Assembly (NCBI GenBank): GCA_900544675.1
Contig: UQVZ01000019.1
Location: 1 to 64,000, forward strand
DNA: 64,000 nt
Reading direction: 5' to 3'
Source: an uncultured Bacteroides sp.
GTDB taxonomy: Bacteria > Bacteroidota > Bacteroidia > Bacteroidales > Bacteroidaceae
Shown: piece by piece, positions 16,292 to 25,683 of the stretch
Numbering within the stretch: the first letter of the stretch is position 1
How the letters are laid out: the number at the start of each line of letters is the position of its first letter
The notes under the pieces: model-generated
What the model saw: the letters and a program-made list of their open reading frames with translations, nothing else
The model's database searches: none
What the model was told of the DNA's origin: nothing
Position numbers and translations under genes: made by a program

Positions 16292-18724
16292 CTATATATT
16301 AGCAATACTCATAATATCGGCGAACACACCGGCGGCGGTTACGCCGGCACCGGCTCCATAGCCCTGAATAAGCATCGGATATTCATTATAACGCTCGGTG
16401 GTCAGGAGGATGATGTTGTTGCTTCCCGCCAGCTCGTAGAACGGATGATGACGGTCTACTTCCATCAGCTCTACCACTCCCTTTCCGTTCTCGAAACGCG
16501 CCACGAAACGCCAACGCTTGCCTTCGCGCTCCAGCACCTTGCGGCGTGCCTCGAAGTCGGCATCCAGCGAAGGTATCTTGCGCCAGAAGTCGTCCAGAGA
16601 ACCTTCGAAAAAGCTGTCGGGGATGAACAGATGTTTCTCCACATCTTCCTGGTTCAAGCGGTAGCCTGCCTCGCGCGCCAGAATGACCAACTTGCGCACC
16701 ACATCGGTCCCACTCAGGTCGATACGCGGGTCGGGCTCGGAATAGCCCTGCTCTTTCGCGTTCCGTATGGTCTGGCTCAAAGGCACCTCGGCACTGATTT
16801 CGTTGAAGATATAGTTCAGCGTGCCGCTCAGCACTGCTTCTATCTTCAGTATCTTGTCGCCGCTGTTTATCAAGTCGTTGATGGTGTTGATTACCGGAAG
16901 CCCCGCCCCTACGTTAGTCTCGAACAGGAACTTCACGCCCCGGTGCCGGGCTATCCGTTTCAGCTCGGCATAAATCTCATAGTCCGAAGAGGCCGCTATC
17001 TTGTTGGCCGCCACCACCGAGATATTATGCCCTAGGAAATCTTTATACAGCGAAGCGATTTCCTCGCTGGCGGTGCAGTCCACGAAGACCGAATTGAAGA
17101 TGTTCATCCCGATAATCTCATCGTGCAACACTTGCGTCGACGACGGAATGCCTTTCTCCTCCAGTTCCTCACGGTAATGGTCCAGGTCAATCCCCGCCCG
17201 TGTGAACATCGCCTTGTGCCCGTTGGCTATCCCCACGATTTTCAGGTTCAGCCCGCGTTCCTGCTTCAAGCGTTCCTGCTGGCCGTGTATCTGGTCTATC
17301 AGGCTATGGCCTACCGTGCCGATGCCGCAAATAAAAAGGTTCAGCACCTGGTATTCAGAAAGAAAAAACGAGTCGTGAATCACGTTCAGGGTCTTGCGGA
17401 GCGAACCGCCTTCCACCACAAACGAGATGTTGGTCTCCGACGCGCCCTGCGCACAGGCGATGACATTGATGCCGTTCCGCCCCAGCGTGCCGAAAAGCTT
17501 GCCCGCAATGCCCGGCGTATGCTTCATGTTCTCGCCTACAATGGCCACGGTGGCCAACCCGCCTTCGGCCTTCATCGGACTGATTTCGCCCATCTCGATT
17601 TCCTTGGCGAACTCCTCGTCGAGCACCTTGCAAGCCAGGGCGGCGTCTTCGTTGCGCACACCGATGGAGGTGGAGTTTTCCGACGAAGCCTGCGACACGA
17701 GGAAAACGCTGATGCCGTTCTCGGCCAGGGTCTTGAAAATGCGGTAGTTCACGCCGATGACACCTACCATGCCCAGCCCCGTCATCGTGATGAGGCACGT
17801 GTCGTTGATGGACGAGATACCCTTGATGGCTTTCGAAGAATGGTCGGCCTCCTGCTTCACGATGGTACCCGGGGCCTCGGGATTGAATGTATTCTTTATT
17901 AATATAGGTATATTCTTATGACACACCGGATAGATGGTAGGCGGATAAACCACCTTCGCGCCGAAGTTGCAAAGCTCCATGGCCTCCACATAGCTCAGCT
18001 CTCCGATGGGGTAAGCCGTACTGATGACCCTCGGGTCGGCGGTCATGAAGCCGTCCACGTCGGTCCAGATTTCCAGCACGTCGGCATCCAGCGCCGCGGC
18101 GATGATGGAAGCGGTATAGTCGGAACCTCCCCGTCCCAGGTTGGTCACCTCTCCCGTATCCTTATCGGTAGAGATGAAGCCCGGCACCAGCGACACGCGC
18201 GGAATCTCCCTGAAGGTCTCACGCACCAGGCGGTTGGTCAGCTCCGAGTCGAGGATATGCTTGTTGTGCTTCTTCTCGGTCTTGATGAACAGGCGCGAGT
18301 CGAACCATTGCGCCCCGTCTATCAGTGTGGCCACGATAATGGACGACAGGCGTTCGCCGTAGCTCACGATGGTGGCGGAAGTCTTTGCCGACAGGTCGCG
18401 TATGAGGTAAATACCTTGGAAAATGTCCTTTAGCTCGCTCAGCAGTTCGTTCACGCAGTCCAGCAGCAGCTCGCGCTTCTCGCCCGCAGGAATCACCGTA
18501 TAGACCATCTCGATATGGCGGTTCACGATTTCCTTCATTTCCTTCTCATAACCCGAATCGCCCGCCGCGGCCATATTCGACGTGCGTATCAGCTTGTCGG
18601 TAATGCCTCCCAGCGCCGATACCACCACGATTACCTTATCATCTACAGCCTCTACTATCTTCTTTACATTCAACATGCTATTGACGGAGCCTACCGATGT
18701 TCCGCCGAATTTCAATACTTTCAT
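16292..18724 (-). CDS. thrA: Bifunctional aspartokinase / homoserine dehydrogenase
   Basis: An 810-residue fusion enzyme for the first and third steps from aspartate to threonine and methionine. The aspartokinase domain (about 1-290) starts MKVLKFGGTSVGSVNSM and has GRGGSDYTASIIAAAL and IWTDVDGFMTADPR. Two ACT regulatory domains (about 310-455) contain GMVGVIGVNYRIF and AIVGENMKHTPGIAGKLF, so feedback control by threonine is likely. The dehydrogenase (about 465-810) begins LFICGIGTVGHSLIDQI and has ANKIAASSDYEI and GTLNYIFNEI. The start was placed at MKVLKFGG, removing 36 residues that come from the leader region. The transcript has a long 5' leader with an apparent attenuator. Confidence 0.95.
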   Translation of the reverse strand: MKVLKFGGTSVGSVNSMLNVKKIVEAVDDKVIVVVSALGGITDKLIRTSNMAAAGDSGYEKEMKEIVNRHIEMVYTVIPAGEKRELLLDCVNELLSELKDIFQGIYLIRDLSAKTSATIVSYGERLSSIIVATLIDGAQWFDSRLFIKTEKKHNKHILDSELTNRLVRETFREIPRVSLVPGFISTDKDTGEVTNLGRGGSDYTASIIAAALDADVLEIWTDVDGFMTADPRVISTAYPIGELSYVEAMELCNFGAKVVYPPTIYPVCHKNIPILIKNTFNPEAPGTIVKQEADHSSKAIKGISSINDTCLITMTGLGMVGVIGVNYRIFKTLAENGISVFLVSQASSENSTSIGVRNEDAALACKVLDEEFAKEIEMGEISPMKAEGGLATVAIVGENMKHTPGIAGKLFGTLGRNGINVIACAQGASETNISFVVEGGSLRKTLNVIHDSFFLSEYQVLNLFICGIGTVGHSLIDQIHGQQERLKQERGLNLKIVGIANGHKAMFTRAGIDLDHYREELEEKGIPSSTQVLHDEIIGMNIFNSVFVDCTASEEIASLYKDFLGHNISVVAANKIAASSDYEIYAELKRIARHRGVKFLFETNVGAGLPVINTINDLINSGDKILKIEAVLSGTLNYIFNEISAEVPLSQTIRNAKEQGYSEPDPRIDLSGTDVVRKLVILAREAGYRLNQEDVEKHLFIPDSFFEGSLDDFWRKIPSLDADFEARRKVLEREGKRWRFVARFENGKGVVELMEVDRHHPFYELAGSNNIILLTTERYNEYPMLIQGYGAGAGVTAAGVFADIMSIANI

Positions 18725-18805
18725 ACGATTGTTCGATATAAAAAATTCTGAAAACCAGTCTCTCTCCTGCAGGAAAAAGCCTGATGAAATAAAATAAACT
18801 TGATT

Positions 18806-18895
18806 AAAATAAAAACGAAAGCCTGCGTCCACAGGCGTGTATCACGTAGAAACACATATATACAACCGCTCAACCCCGAGGGGTCATCCCTGTGG
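18806..18895 (-). promoter_or_regulatory. Attenuator upstream of thrA: terminator and alternative antiterminator
   Basis: Read on the minus strand, GCCTG (18836-18832) and CAGGC (18825-18821) form a GC-rich stem followed by a T-rich run to 18806, an intrinsic terminator shape. The segment CCTGTGG (18835-18829), which includes the terminator's 5' arm, is exactly complementary to CCACAGG (18895-18889) inside the leader reading frame. The two pairings are mutually exclusive. This is the classic layout of transcription attenuation by a translated leader. Confidence 0.6.
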
Positions 18896-18962
18896 CAGAT
18901 GTATAGAGGGACATGCGCCCGGCAACACACATCATAGTGATATGGAGATTGGTTTTATTCAC
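18870..18962 (-). CDS. Putative threonine-operon leader peptide
   Basis: A 30-codon frame starting at GTG (or at ATG 18935) and ending TGA at 18872-18870, between the thrA promoter and the terminator hairpin. It carries five Thr codons (residues 4, 9, 21, 24, 27) and four internal Met codons, including one ITMM run, which is rich for amino acids of the aspartate family. The ACC-CCT-CGG-GGT end of the frame can form a small hairpin. Ribosome stalling on early Thr/Met codons would leave CCACAGG free to pair with the terminator arm. Existence of the peptide is inferred; no ribosome-binding site is evident. Confidence 0.45.
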   Translation of the reverse strand: MNKTNLHITMMCVAGRMSLYTSATGMTPRG

Positions 18963-18983
18963 GTATATTTGTTTTATCGGTGG

Positions 18984-19012
18984 CAAATATAGTAACATTT
19001 TTCTATAATCAA
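18984..19012 (-). promoter_or_regulatory. Promoter of the thr operon
   Basis: On the minus strand, the -33 TTG is at 19012-19010 and the -7 TATATTTG at 18991-18984, 18 bases apart. The start point should fall near 18977, about 250 bases before the thrA ATG, leaving room for the leader peptide and attenuator. The remaining gap up to the frr promoter (about 19013-19251) shows nothing else I can name. Confidence 0.65.
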
Positions 19013-19251
19013 GTATATTCCTCATTTTTTTTGCGCATTTTTCGTTCCACGGCTTCCGGACGGCCTCACTCCTGCCTTGCCTTTCCGCTGGCGCATCTTG
19101 CCCGAACACGTCCCTGCTCCGGGCACGCAAATCAAAAGAAATGTAAAACTTGTGGCAGGTGACTCAACGCACAACTACCTGATAATACAGCAATTATCCG
19201 CACGAACTTACGGCAATGCGTCAAAACCTCCGCGAAATTCGCCCCCAACTA

Positions 19252-19282
19252 TTGCAAAAGAATAAAAAATGACCTATTTTTG
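19252..19282 (+). promoter_or_regulatory. Promoter of frr
   Basis: -33 TTG at 19252-19254 and -7 TATTTTTG at 19275-19282 are 20 bases apart, and the ATG follows 31 bases later. Confidence 0.6.
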
Positions 19283-19313
19283 TTCATCTAAATACATTTA
19301 AAAGCAATAAAAT

Positions 19314-19874
19314 ATGGCAGATTCAAAAACAATCCTCAGCGGTGCTGAAGAAAAAATGGATATGGCGGTTATGTATCTGGAAGACGCATTGGCACATATC
19401 CGTGCCGGAAAAGCTGACGTTCGTCTGCTGGACGGCATCCGTGTAGACTCGTATGGAAGTATGGTTCCCATCAATAATGTAGCGGCAGTAACTACCCCTG
19501 ACGCACGGAGCATTGCCATTAAACCATGGGACAAGAGCATGTTCCGCATCATCGAAAAGGCGATTATCGACTCCGACTTGGGCATCATGCCTGAAAACAA
19601 CGGTGAAATAATCCGCATCGGTATCCCTCCGTTGACCGAAGAACGACGCAAGCAACTTGCCAAACAATGCAAGGCTGAAGGCGAAACAGCCAAAGTAAGC
19701 GTACGCAATGCACGCCGCGACGCTATCGACGCTCTGAAAAAAGCCGTGAAAGAAGGCATGCCTGAAGACGAGCAGAAGAACTCGGAAGCCAAACTCCAAA
19801 AGTCGCACGACAAGTATATCAAACAGATAGACGATATGCTGGCTGCCAAGGATAAAGAAATCATGACTGTATAA
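19314..19874 (+). CDS. frr: Ribosome recycling factor
   Basis: A 186-residue factor that, with EF-G, splits post-termination ribosomes. Length and sequence match the family: an N-terminal helix (AEEKMDMAVMYLEDALAHIRAGKA) leads into VRLLDGIRVDSYGSMVPINNVA. WDKSMFRIIEKAI and the typical NNGEIIRIGIPPLTEERRKQLAKQ follow, then ARRDAIDALKKA and the long C-terminal helix. It has its own promoter. The following gap is a family C hairpin. Confidence 0.96.
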   Translation: MADSKTILSGAEEKMDMAVMYLEDALAHIRAGKADVRLLDGIRVDSYGSMVPINNVAAVTTPDARSIAIKPWDKSMFRIIEKAIIDSDLGIMPENNGEIIRIGIPPLTEERRKQLAKQCKAEGETAKVSVRNARRDAIDALKKAVKEGMPEDEQKNSEAKLQKSHDKYIKQIDDMLAAKDKEIMTV

Positions 19875-19884
19875 TTAAGGTAAC

Positions 19885-20031
19885 AAGGCTTTTTATAGTT
19901 GACAAGGTATCAGTTGACGAGTTTTTATAATAGTTGACAAGGTATCAGGTAACAAGTTGACAAGGTCTTAAATACATTTACCTAGCTATTTAAAACCTTG
20001 TCGTCTGATACCTTGTCAACTATAAAAAACC
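19885..20031. repeat. Family C inverted repeat after frr
   Basis: GGCTTTTTATAGTTGACAAGG… (19887-19913) is matched almost perfectly by its reverse complement at 20004-20031. A partial extra copy of the left arm lies at 19931-19948, followed by AGTTGACAAGG at 19955-19965. It may act as a terminator after frr and fills most of the gap before rsgA. Confidence 0.7.
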
Positions 20032-20050
20032 TAACTAAAAAGAATTACAT

Positions 20051-20986
20051 TTGGAAAAAGGATTAGTCATTAAGAACACAGGAAGCTGGTATGTGGTGAA
20101 AACCGAAGAGGGTCGGCTGGTAGAATGCAAGATAAAGGGAAATTTCCGTCTGAAAGGCATCCGGAGCACCAACCCTATTGCGGTGGGCGACCGCGTGCAA
20201 ATCGTTCTCAACCCCGAAGGCACCGCCTTTATCACTGAAATAGACGACCGCAAGAACTACATCATCCGGAAGGCTTCGAACCTCTCCAAACAATCGCACA
20301 TCATTGCCGCCAATCTTGACTTGTGTATGCTGGTGGTCACCGTGAACTATCCCGAAACCTCTACTATCTTCATCGACCGATTTTTGGCCTCTGCCGAAGC
20401 CTACCGAGTGCCGGTAGCCTTGGTATTCAACAAGACCGACCTGTACTCGGAAGACGAATTACGCTACCTCGACGGACTAATCCACCTCTATACCCACATC
20501 GGTTACCCTTGTTTCCGTATCTCCGCCCTTACCCAAGAAGGTATCGACCAAATAAAAGATGAGCTAAAAGGGAAAGTCACGCTCTTTTCCGGACATTCGG
20601 GCGTAGGGAAATCGACACTCATCAACGCCATCCTGCCCGACCAACACCTGAAGACAGGAGAAATATCGGTTGCACATAACAAAGGCATGCACACCACGAC
20701 TTTCTCGGAAATGTTCCCCGTAGAAAGCGACGGATACATCATCGATACACCGGGCATTAAGGGCTTCGGCACCTTCGACATGAAAGATGAGGAAGTAGGG
20801 CATTACTTTAAAGAAATTTTCGAATTTTCGGCTCATTGCAAATACGGAAACTGCACCCACCGGCACGAGCCGGGATGTGCCGTACGTGAAGCCGTAGAGA
20901 ACCATTACATCAGCGAGTCGCGCTACGCCTCTTACCTGAACATCCTGGAAGACAAGGAAGAAGGCAAATACCGGGCGGCTTTCTGA
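20051..20986 (+). CDS. rsgA: Ribosome small-subunit-dependent GTPase A
   Basis: A 311-residue circularly permuted GTPase that checks late 30S maturation. It has an N-terminal OB fold (MEKGLVIKNTGSWYVVKTEEG…), then G4 NKTDLYSED, SALTQEG, the P-loop GHSGVGKSTLINA and GMHTTTF. G3 DTPGIKGFG follows, and a C-terminal zinc site (CKYGNCTHRHEPGC). The start is the TTG at 20051. No ATG lies near the conserved N-terminus, and homologues begin at this point, so a rare TTG start is favoured. The MFS gene follows 21 bases later. Confidence 0.94.
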   Translation: MEKGLVIKNTGSWYVVKTEEGRLVECKIKGNFRLKGIRSTNPIAVGDRVQIVLNPEGTAFITEIDDRKNYIIRKASNLSKQSHIIAANLDLCMLVVTVNYPETSTIFIDRFLASAEAYRVPVALVFNKTDLYSEDELRYLDGLIHLYTHIGYPCFRISALTQEGIDQIKDELKGKVTLFSGHSGVGKSTLINAILPDQHLKTGEISVAHNKGMHTTTFSEMFPVESDGYIIDTPGIKGFGTFDMKDEEVGHYFKEIFEFSAHCKYGNCTHRHEPGCAVREAVENHYISESRYASYLNILEDKEEGKYRAAF

Positions 20987-21007
20987 CCTATAAAACAACA
21001 CCACTTC

Positions 21008-22471
21008 ATGAAAACACGACCGACCAAGATGAGCAATTTCCGCTGGCTCATCTGCTTTATGCTATTTGCGGCAACCACCATCAACTACATGGACCGCCAA
21101 GTGCTCTCGCTCACATGGAAAGACTTCATCGCCCCTGAATTTCACTGGACCGACACCGACTATGGATTCATAGCCGGCGTGTTCGCCATTGTCTATGCGT
21201 TGGGAATGCTTTTTGCCGGACGCATCATCGACTGGATGGGCACCCGCAAAGGTTACCTGTGGACCATCGGCATCTGGTCGCTGGGAGCCTGCCTGCACGC
21301 CTTTTGCGGAATAGCCACCGAATGGTGGGTAGGGGTAGAGAACGTAGAAGCCCTGAAACAGGCAGAAGCCGGCTCGGCACTGGCTTTGAGCATTGCCACG
21401 GTGAGCGTGTATTTCTTCATCGCCGCCCGCTGCATCCTTGCCATCGGCGAGGCGGGCAACTTCCCCGTAGCCACCAAAGTGGCGGCAGAATATTTCCCGA
21501 AAAAAGACCGTGCCTTCCCTACCAGCATCTACAATAGCGGAGCAGCCATCGGCGCACTGATAGCGCCGGTAAGCATCCCGTCATTGGCAAGCTATTTCCG
21601 CGATTTGGGCGTAGGCAACGGCTGGGAAATGGCATTCGTCATCATCGGCGCACTGGGATTCGTATGGATGGGTTTCTGGGTATTCCTCTACAAGCATCCG
21701 CGTGAAAACCGCTGGGTGAACAGTGCCGAACTGGCGTACATCGAGCAAGACCGCGAGGAAGAAGCGGCACAAACACCTGCAACTCCCGATGCCGAACTCC
21801 CCAAAATGTCGTTCCTGCAATGTATCCGATACAAACAGGCGTGGGCTTTCGCCGTAGGAAAGTTTCTGACCGACGGTATCTGGTGGTTCTTCCTGTTTTG
21901 GACACCAGCCTATCTGAGCGATGTCTATCACCTGCCTTCCAACGCCCCGATGGCACAATTGCTCATCTTCGTACTTTATGCCATTACGATGCTCTCCATC
22001 ATCGGAGGCTGGCTTCCTACCTATTTTGTGGAAAAGAAAGGAATGAATCCCTATAAAGGACGCATGCGGGCAATGCTCATCTTCGCGTTCTTCCCTATCC
22101 TGACCTTGCTTGCCCAACCGCTGGGAGCCTACTCGTACTGGTATCCTATCATCATCATCGGCATTGCCGGAGCTGCCCACCAAGCCTGGTCATCGAACAT
22201 CTACTGCACCCTGAGCGACATGTTTCCGCAAAACGCCATCGCTACCATCATCGGGTTCGGAGGAATGGCGGGCGGTATCGGCTCGTCGCTCATCAACATG
22301 GGTTCGGGGGTATTGTTTGATTATGCCGCCGAAACGCAGCTCGCCTTCTTAGGTTTTACCGGCAAACCGGCAGGATATTTCATCATTTTCTGTATCTGCT
22401 CGGTAGCTTACCTCATCGGCTGGGTAATCATGAAATCGCTTGTGCCCGAATACAAGCCTATCCGGCAATAA
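21008..22471 (+). CDS. MFS transporter, hexuronate (ExuT)-like
   Basis: A 487-residue, roughly 12-helix major-facilitator protein of the anion:cation symporter family. It resembles hexuronate carriers: RWLICFMLFAATTINYMDRQVLSL at the start, WMGTRKGYLWTIGIW, then AARCILAIGEAGNFPVATKV, EYFPKKDRAFPTSIYNSGAAIG and GWLPTYFVEKKGMNP. The last resembles substrate-path motifs of ExuT. A likely cargo is galacturonate or glucuronate, which would suit a pectin-using bacterium with the GH28/GH43 cluster 7 kb away. A second in-frame ATG seven codons downstream could be the start. Confidence 0.85.
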   Translation: MKTRPTKMSNFRWLICFMLFAATTINYMDRQVLSLTWKDFIAPEFHWTDTDYGFIAGVFAIVYALGMLFAGRIIDWMGTRKGYLWTIGIWSLGACLHAFCGIATEWWVGVENVEALKQAEAGSALALSIATVSVYFFIAARCILAIGEAGNFPVATKVAAEYFPKKDRAFPTSIYNSGAAIGALIAPVSIPSLASYFRDLGVGNGWEMAFVIIGALGFVWMGFWVFLYKHPRENRWVNSAELAYIEQDREEEAAQTPATPDAELPKMSFLQCIRYKQAWAFAVGKFLTDGIWWFFLFWTPAYLSDVYHLPSNAPMAQLLIFVLYAITMLSIIGGWLPTYFVEKKGMNPYKGRMRAMLIFAFFPILTLLAQPLGAYSYWYPIIIIGIAGAAHQAWSSNIYCTLSDMFPQNAIATIIGFGGMAGGIGSSLINMGSGVLFDYAAETQLAFLGFTGKPAGYFIIFCICSVAYLIGWVIMKSLVPEYKPIRQ

Positions 22472-22518
22472 TAACAAAATAAAAACTAAAAACTACAATT
22501 ATAAAAATAACAATTACA

Positions 22519-24720
22519 ATGAAAAGACTACTCGCATTAAGCTGGCTGCTTGCGGTGCTGGTGTGCGCCTTCGCACAACAGAAAGTGACCCTGCAAGACG
22601 TGGCAAACGGTACATACCGGCCGCAAAACATCTATGGCATCAAACCGATGCTGGACGGAGAACACTACACACAAATCAGCGCCGACCGGAAACGAATCGT
22701 GAAATATTCATTCAAGGACGGCAAAGAGACGGAAACCTTATTCGATGTATCCACGGCACGGGACTGCCCCATCAAGACATTCGACGACTACATCATGTCG
22801 CCCGACGAAAAGCTGATTCTGATACAGACGGAAACGAAACCCATCTACCGGCGTTCGTTCACCGCCGAATATTATATCTACAACATCCGGAACAACACCA
22901 TCGAACCGCTTTCGAAGAACGGGCCGCAACAAGTGCCTCTCTTCTCGCCTGACGGATACCAGATAGCCTTTGTGCGCAACAACAACATCTTCCTCGTGAA
23001 ACTGCTCTTCGGCAACAGCGAATCGCAGGTGACGAAAGACGGTGAATACAACAAGGTACTGAACGGTATTCCTGACTGGGTGTACGAAGAAGAGTTTGCC
23101 TTCAACCGGGCATTCGACTTCAGTGCCGACAGCAAGATGATTGCTTACATCCGCTTCGACGAAAGCCAGGTGCCGATGTACAGCTTCCCATGGTACAAGG
23201 GGCTGGCTCCCGAGCGCACGGAATATGCCACCTATCCCGGAGCCTATACTTACAAGTATCCGAAATCGGGCGAAACCAACTCGAAGGTGACCGTACATAC
23301 CTACGACATCAAGAGCCACGTAACCCGCCAGATGGACCTTCCGCTTGACCCGGACGGCTATATTCCCCGTATCAAGTTCACTTCCGACCCTGAAAAGCTT
23401 GCCATCATGACCCTGAACCGCCACCAAAACCGTTTCGATGTGTATATGGCAAACCCACGGAGCGCGGTTTGCAAAAGCATTATCCGCGACGAATCGGAAC
23501 AATACGTCAAAGAACAGACATACAGCGACATCCGCTTTTATCCCGAAAACATCGTGCTGATGAGTGAGCGCGACGGATACAACCACCTCTACCTGTATAC
23601 CATCGGAGGCAACCTGGTGCGCCAGATTACCCAGGGCAAATTTGAGGTAAAAGACTTCCTGGGATGGGACCAGAAAAAGGATGTATTCTATTATTCGAGC
23701 AATGAGGAAAGTCCCCTGAAGACCGCTATCTATAAAATAGACCGCAAGGGCAAAAAGACCAAGCTTTCTACCCGCACGGGCACCAATACCGCTATCTTCA
23801 GCACCGACCTGACGTATTACATCAACAAATACTCCAGCAAAGACACCCCTACCCTGATTACCATCAACGACAACAAAGGACGCGAACTGACTACCTTGCT
23901 CGACAACGGCAAGCTCAAGCAAGAACTCGCTACCCTGAACATGCCGGTGAAAGAGTTTTTCACCTTCCGCACCAGCGAAGGCGTGGAACTGAACGGCTGG
24001 ATGATGAAGCCTGCCGATTTCGACCCGAACAAGAAATATCCGGTTATCATGCACCAGTACAGCGGTCCCGGCTCGCAACAGGTATTGGACCAATGGGGCA
24101 TCGGAAGCTTTAGCGACGGTGGCATGTTCGAAGCTTATATGGCGGACAAAGGCTATATCAGCGTATGCGTGGACGGACGCGGAACAGGCGGACGCGGTGC
24201 GGCATTCGAGAAATGCACATATCTCACGCTGGGAACCAAAGAGGCACACGACCAGGTGGAAACAGCCCGATACCTGGGCACACTTCCTTACGTAGACGCA
24301 AACCGCATCGGCATCTGGGGATGGAGCTACGGAGGATATACCACACTGATGTCGATGAGCGAAGGTACACCGGCATTCAAGGCGGGCGTGGCCATAGCCG
24401 CTCCCAGCGACTGGCATTTCTACGACACGGTATATACCGAACGCTTCATGCGTACCCCGAAAGAGAATGGTGACGGATACCGGGCTTGTTCGGCTATCCT
24501 CCGTGCCCCGAAACTGCACGGAAACCTGTTGCTGGTACACGGAACAGCGGACGACAACGTACATTATCAGAATTGTGCCGAATATTGCGAAGCATTGGTA
24601 CAGGCGGGCATCCAGTTTGACATGCAAATCTATACCAACCGCAACCACGGCATTTCGGGAGGAAATACCCGCACGCACCTGATGAACCGCGTAGCCAATT
24701 TCTTCCTTGAAAACCTGTAA
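22519..24720 (+). CDS. Dipeptidyl peptidase IV (S9B family)
   Basis: A 733-residue exported serine peptidase that removes X-Pro or X-Ala dipeptides. The signal peptide ends …VLVCAFAQQ. An eight-bladed propeller (about 50-480) contains the double-Glu motif DWVYEEEFAF, which holds the substrate amino terminus. The alpha/beta hydrolase domain has GWSYGGYT (Ser603 as nucleophile), HGTADDNVHYQ (Asp) and NRNHGISGGNTRTH (His). Length and order match Bacteroides DPP-IV. A hairpin repeat follows directly after the stop. Confidence 0.93.
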   Translation: MKRLLALSWLLAVLVCAFAQQKVTLQDVANGTYRPQNIYGIKPMLDGEHYTQISADRKRIVKYSFKDGKETETLFDVSTARDCPIKTFDDYIMSPDEKLILIQTETKPIYRRSFTAEYYIYNIRNNTIEPLSKNGPQQVPLFSPDGYQIAFVRNNNIFLVKLLFGNSESQVTKDGEYNKVLNGIPDWVYEEEFAFNRAFDFSADSKMIAYIRFDESQVPMYSFPWYKGLAPERTEYATYPGAYTYKYPKSGETNSKVTVHTYDIKSHVTRQMDLPLDPDGYIPRIKFTSDPEKLAIMTLNRHQNRFDVYMANPRSAVCKSIIRDESEQYVKEQTYSDIRFYPENIVLMSERDGYNHLYLYTIGGNLVRQITQGKFEVKDFLGWDQKKDVFYYSSNEESPLKTAIYKIDRKGKKTKLSTRTGTNTAIFSTDLTYYINKYSSKDTPTLITINDNKGRELTTLLDNGKLKQELATLNMPVKEFFTFRTSEGVELNGWMMKPADFDPNKKYPVIMHQYSGPGSQQVLDQWGIGSFSDGGMFEAYMADKGYISVCVDGRGTGGRGAAFEKCTYLTLGTKEAHDQVETARYLGTLPYVDANRIGIWGWSYGGYTTLMSMSEGTPAFKAGVAIAAPSDWHFYDTVYTERFMRTPKENGDGYRACSAILRAPKLHGNLLLVHGTADDNVHYQNCAEYCEALVQAGIQFDMQIYTNRNHGISGGNTRTHLMNRVANFFLENL

Positions 24721-24728
24721 ACAAATAA

Positions 24729-24814
24729 ATGAAGAATTAAGAATGAAGAATCTGCGTGAATCTGCGTTTCAAATTAAGAAAACATCAACCCATTCTTCAT
24801 TCTTAATTCTTCAT
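24729..24814. repeat. Family A hairpin after the DPP-IV gene
   Basis: A perfect 23-bp inverted repeat: left arm 24729-24751 (ATGAAGAATTAAGAATGAAG…), right arm 24792-24814. The loop holds two copies of TCTGCGT, the same phrase as in the block after xusC. Confidence 0.75.
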
Positions 24815-24834
24815 TCTTCATTTTATTGTGAACT

Positions 24835-25680
24835 ATGGAACACGTAAGAAAGCCGGAATGGCTTAAGATTCAAATCGGTGCTAACGACCGATATGCGGAG
24901 ACGAAACGCATTGTTGATACCCACAAGCTTCATACCATCTGTGCCAGCGGACGATGCCCGAACCTAGGCGAATGCTGGGGAAAAGGAACCGCAACCTTCA
25001 TGATTGGCGGAGCGATATGTACCCGCTCGTGCAAGTTCTGCAACACCATGAGCGGCAAACCGCTTCCGCTCGACCCCAAAGAACCTGAACGGGTAGCCGA
25101 ATCCATCCGTCTGATGAAACTGGACCATGCCGTCATCACCTCGGTAGACCGGGACGACCTGCCCGACTTCGGGGCACATCACTGGGCTGAAACCATCCGG
25201 CGCATCAAAGAAATGAATCCGCATACGACCCTCGAAACGCTTATCCCCGACTTTCAGGGACATACGGAACTCATCCGGCTGATAACCGATGAACACCCCG
25301 ACATTATCTCGCACAACTTGGAAACCGTGCGCCGCCTTACTCCCGTGGTGCGAAGCGTAGCCACATACGAACGCAGTCTGAACGTCATCTGTGCCATAGC
25401 CGAAAGCGGTTCTACCGCCAAGTCGGGCATCATGGTAGGGCTGGGCGAAACACCCGAGGAAGTAGAACAGGCTATGGATGACCTATTAAAGTGCGGATGC
25501 CGCATCCTGACCATCGGACAATATCTCCAGCCCAGCCGGAAACATTATCCCGTAGCGGCTTACATCACGCCCGAACAATTCGAAAAATACAAGCAAACAG
25601 GGGAACAAAAGGGATTTTCCATCGTAGAAAGCGGTCCGCTGGTACGCTCGTCGTATCATGCGGAGAGACATTTGATTTGA
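24835..25680 (+). CDS. lipA: Lipoyl synthase
   Basis: A 281-residue radical-SAM enzyme that inserts two sulfur atoms into protein-bound octanoate. The auxiliary cluster cysteines lie in CASGRCPNLGEC, the radical-SAM cluster in CTRSCKFC, and the C-terminal serine ligand motif RSSYHAE is present. VDRDDLPDFGAHHW and GIMVGLGETPEEV are also diagnostic. The gene stands alone, with a family A hairpin before it and a family D hairpin after. No lipB is seen next to it. Confidence 0.96.
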   Translation: MEHVRKPEWLKIQIGANDRYAETKRIVDTHKLHTICASGRCPNLGECWGKGTATFMIGGAICTRSCKFCNTMSGKPLPLDPKEPERVAESIRLMKLDHAVITSVDRDDLPDFGAHHWAETIRRIKEMNPHTTLETLIPDFQGHTELIRLITDEHPDIISHNLETVRRLTPVVRSVATYERSLNVICAIAESGSTAKSGIMVGLGETPEEVEQAMDDLLKCGCRILTIGQYLQPSRKHYPVAAYITPEQFEKYKQTGEQKGFSIVESGPLVRSSYHAERHLI

Positions 25681-25683
25681 AAA

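Noticed and set aside
18721..18930. 69-codon minus-strand frame before thrA
   Set aside because: It runs through the terminator hairpin and overlaps the thrA start; the shorter Thr-rich frame in another register fits a leader better.
22738..24678. Long minus-strand open frame opposite DPP-IV
   Set aside because: It is a shadow of a GC-rich coding gene in the opposite frame; composition is dominated by Val/His/Phe with no domain.
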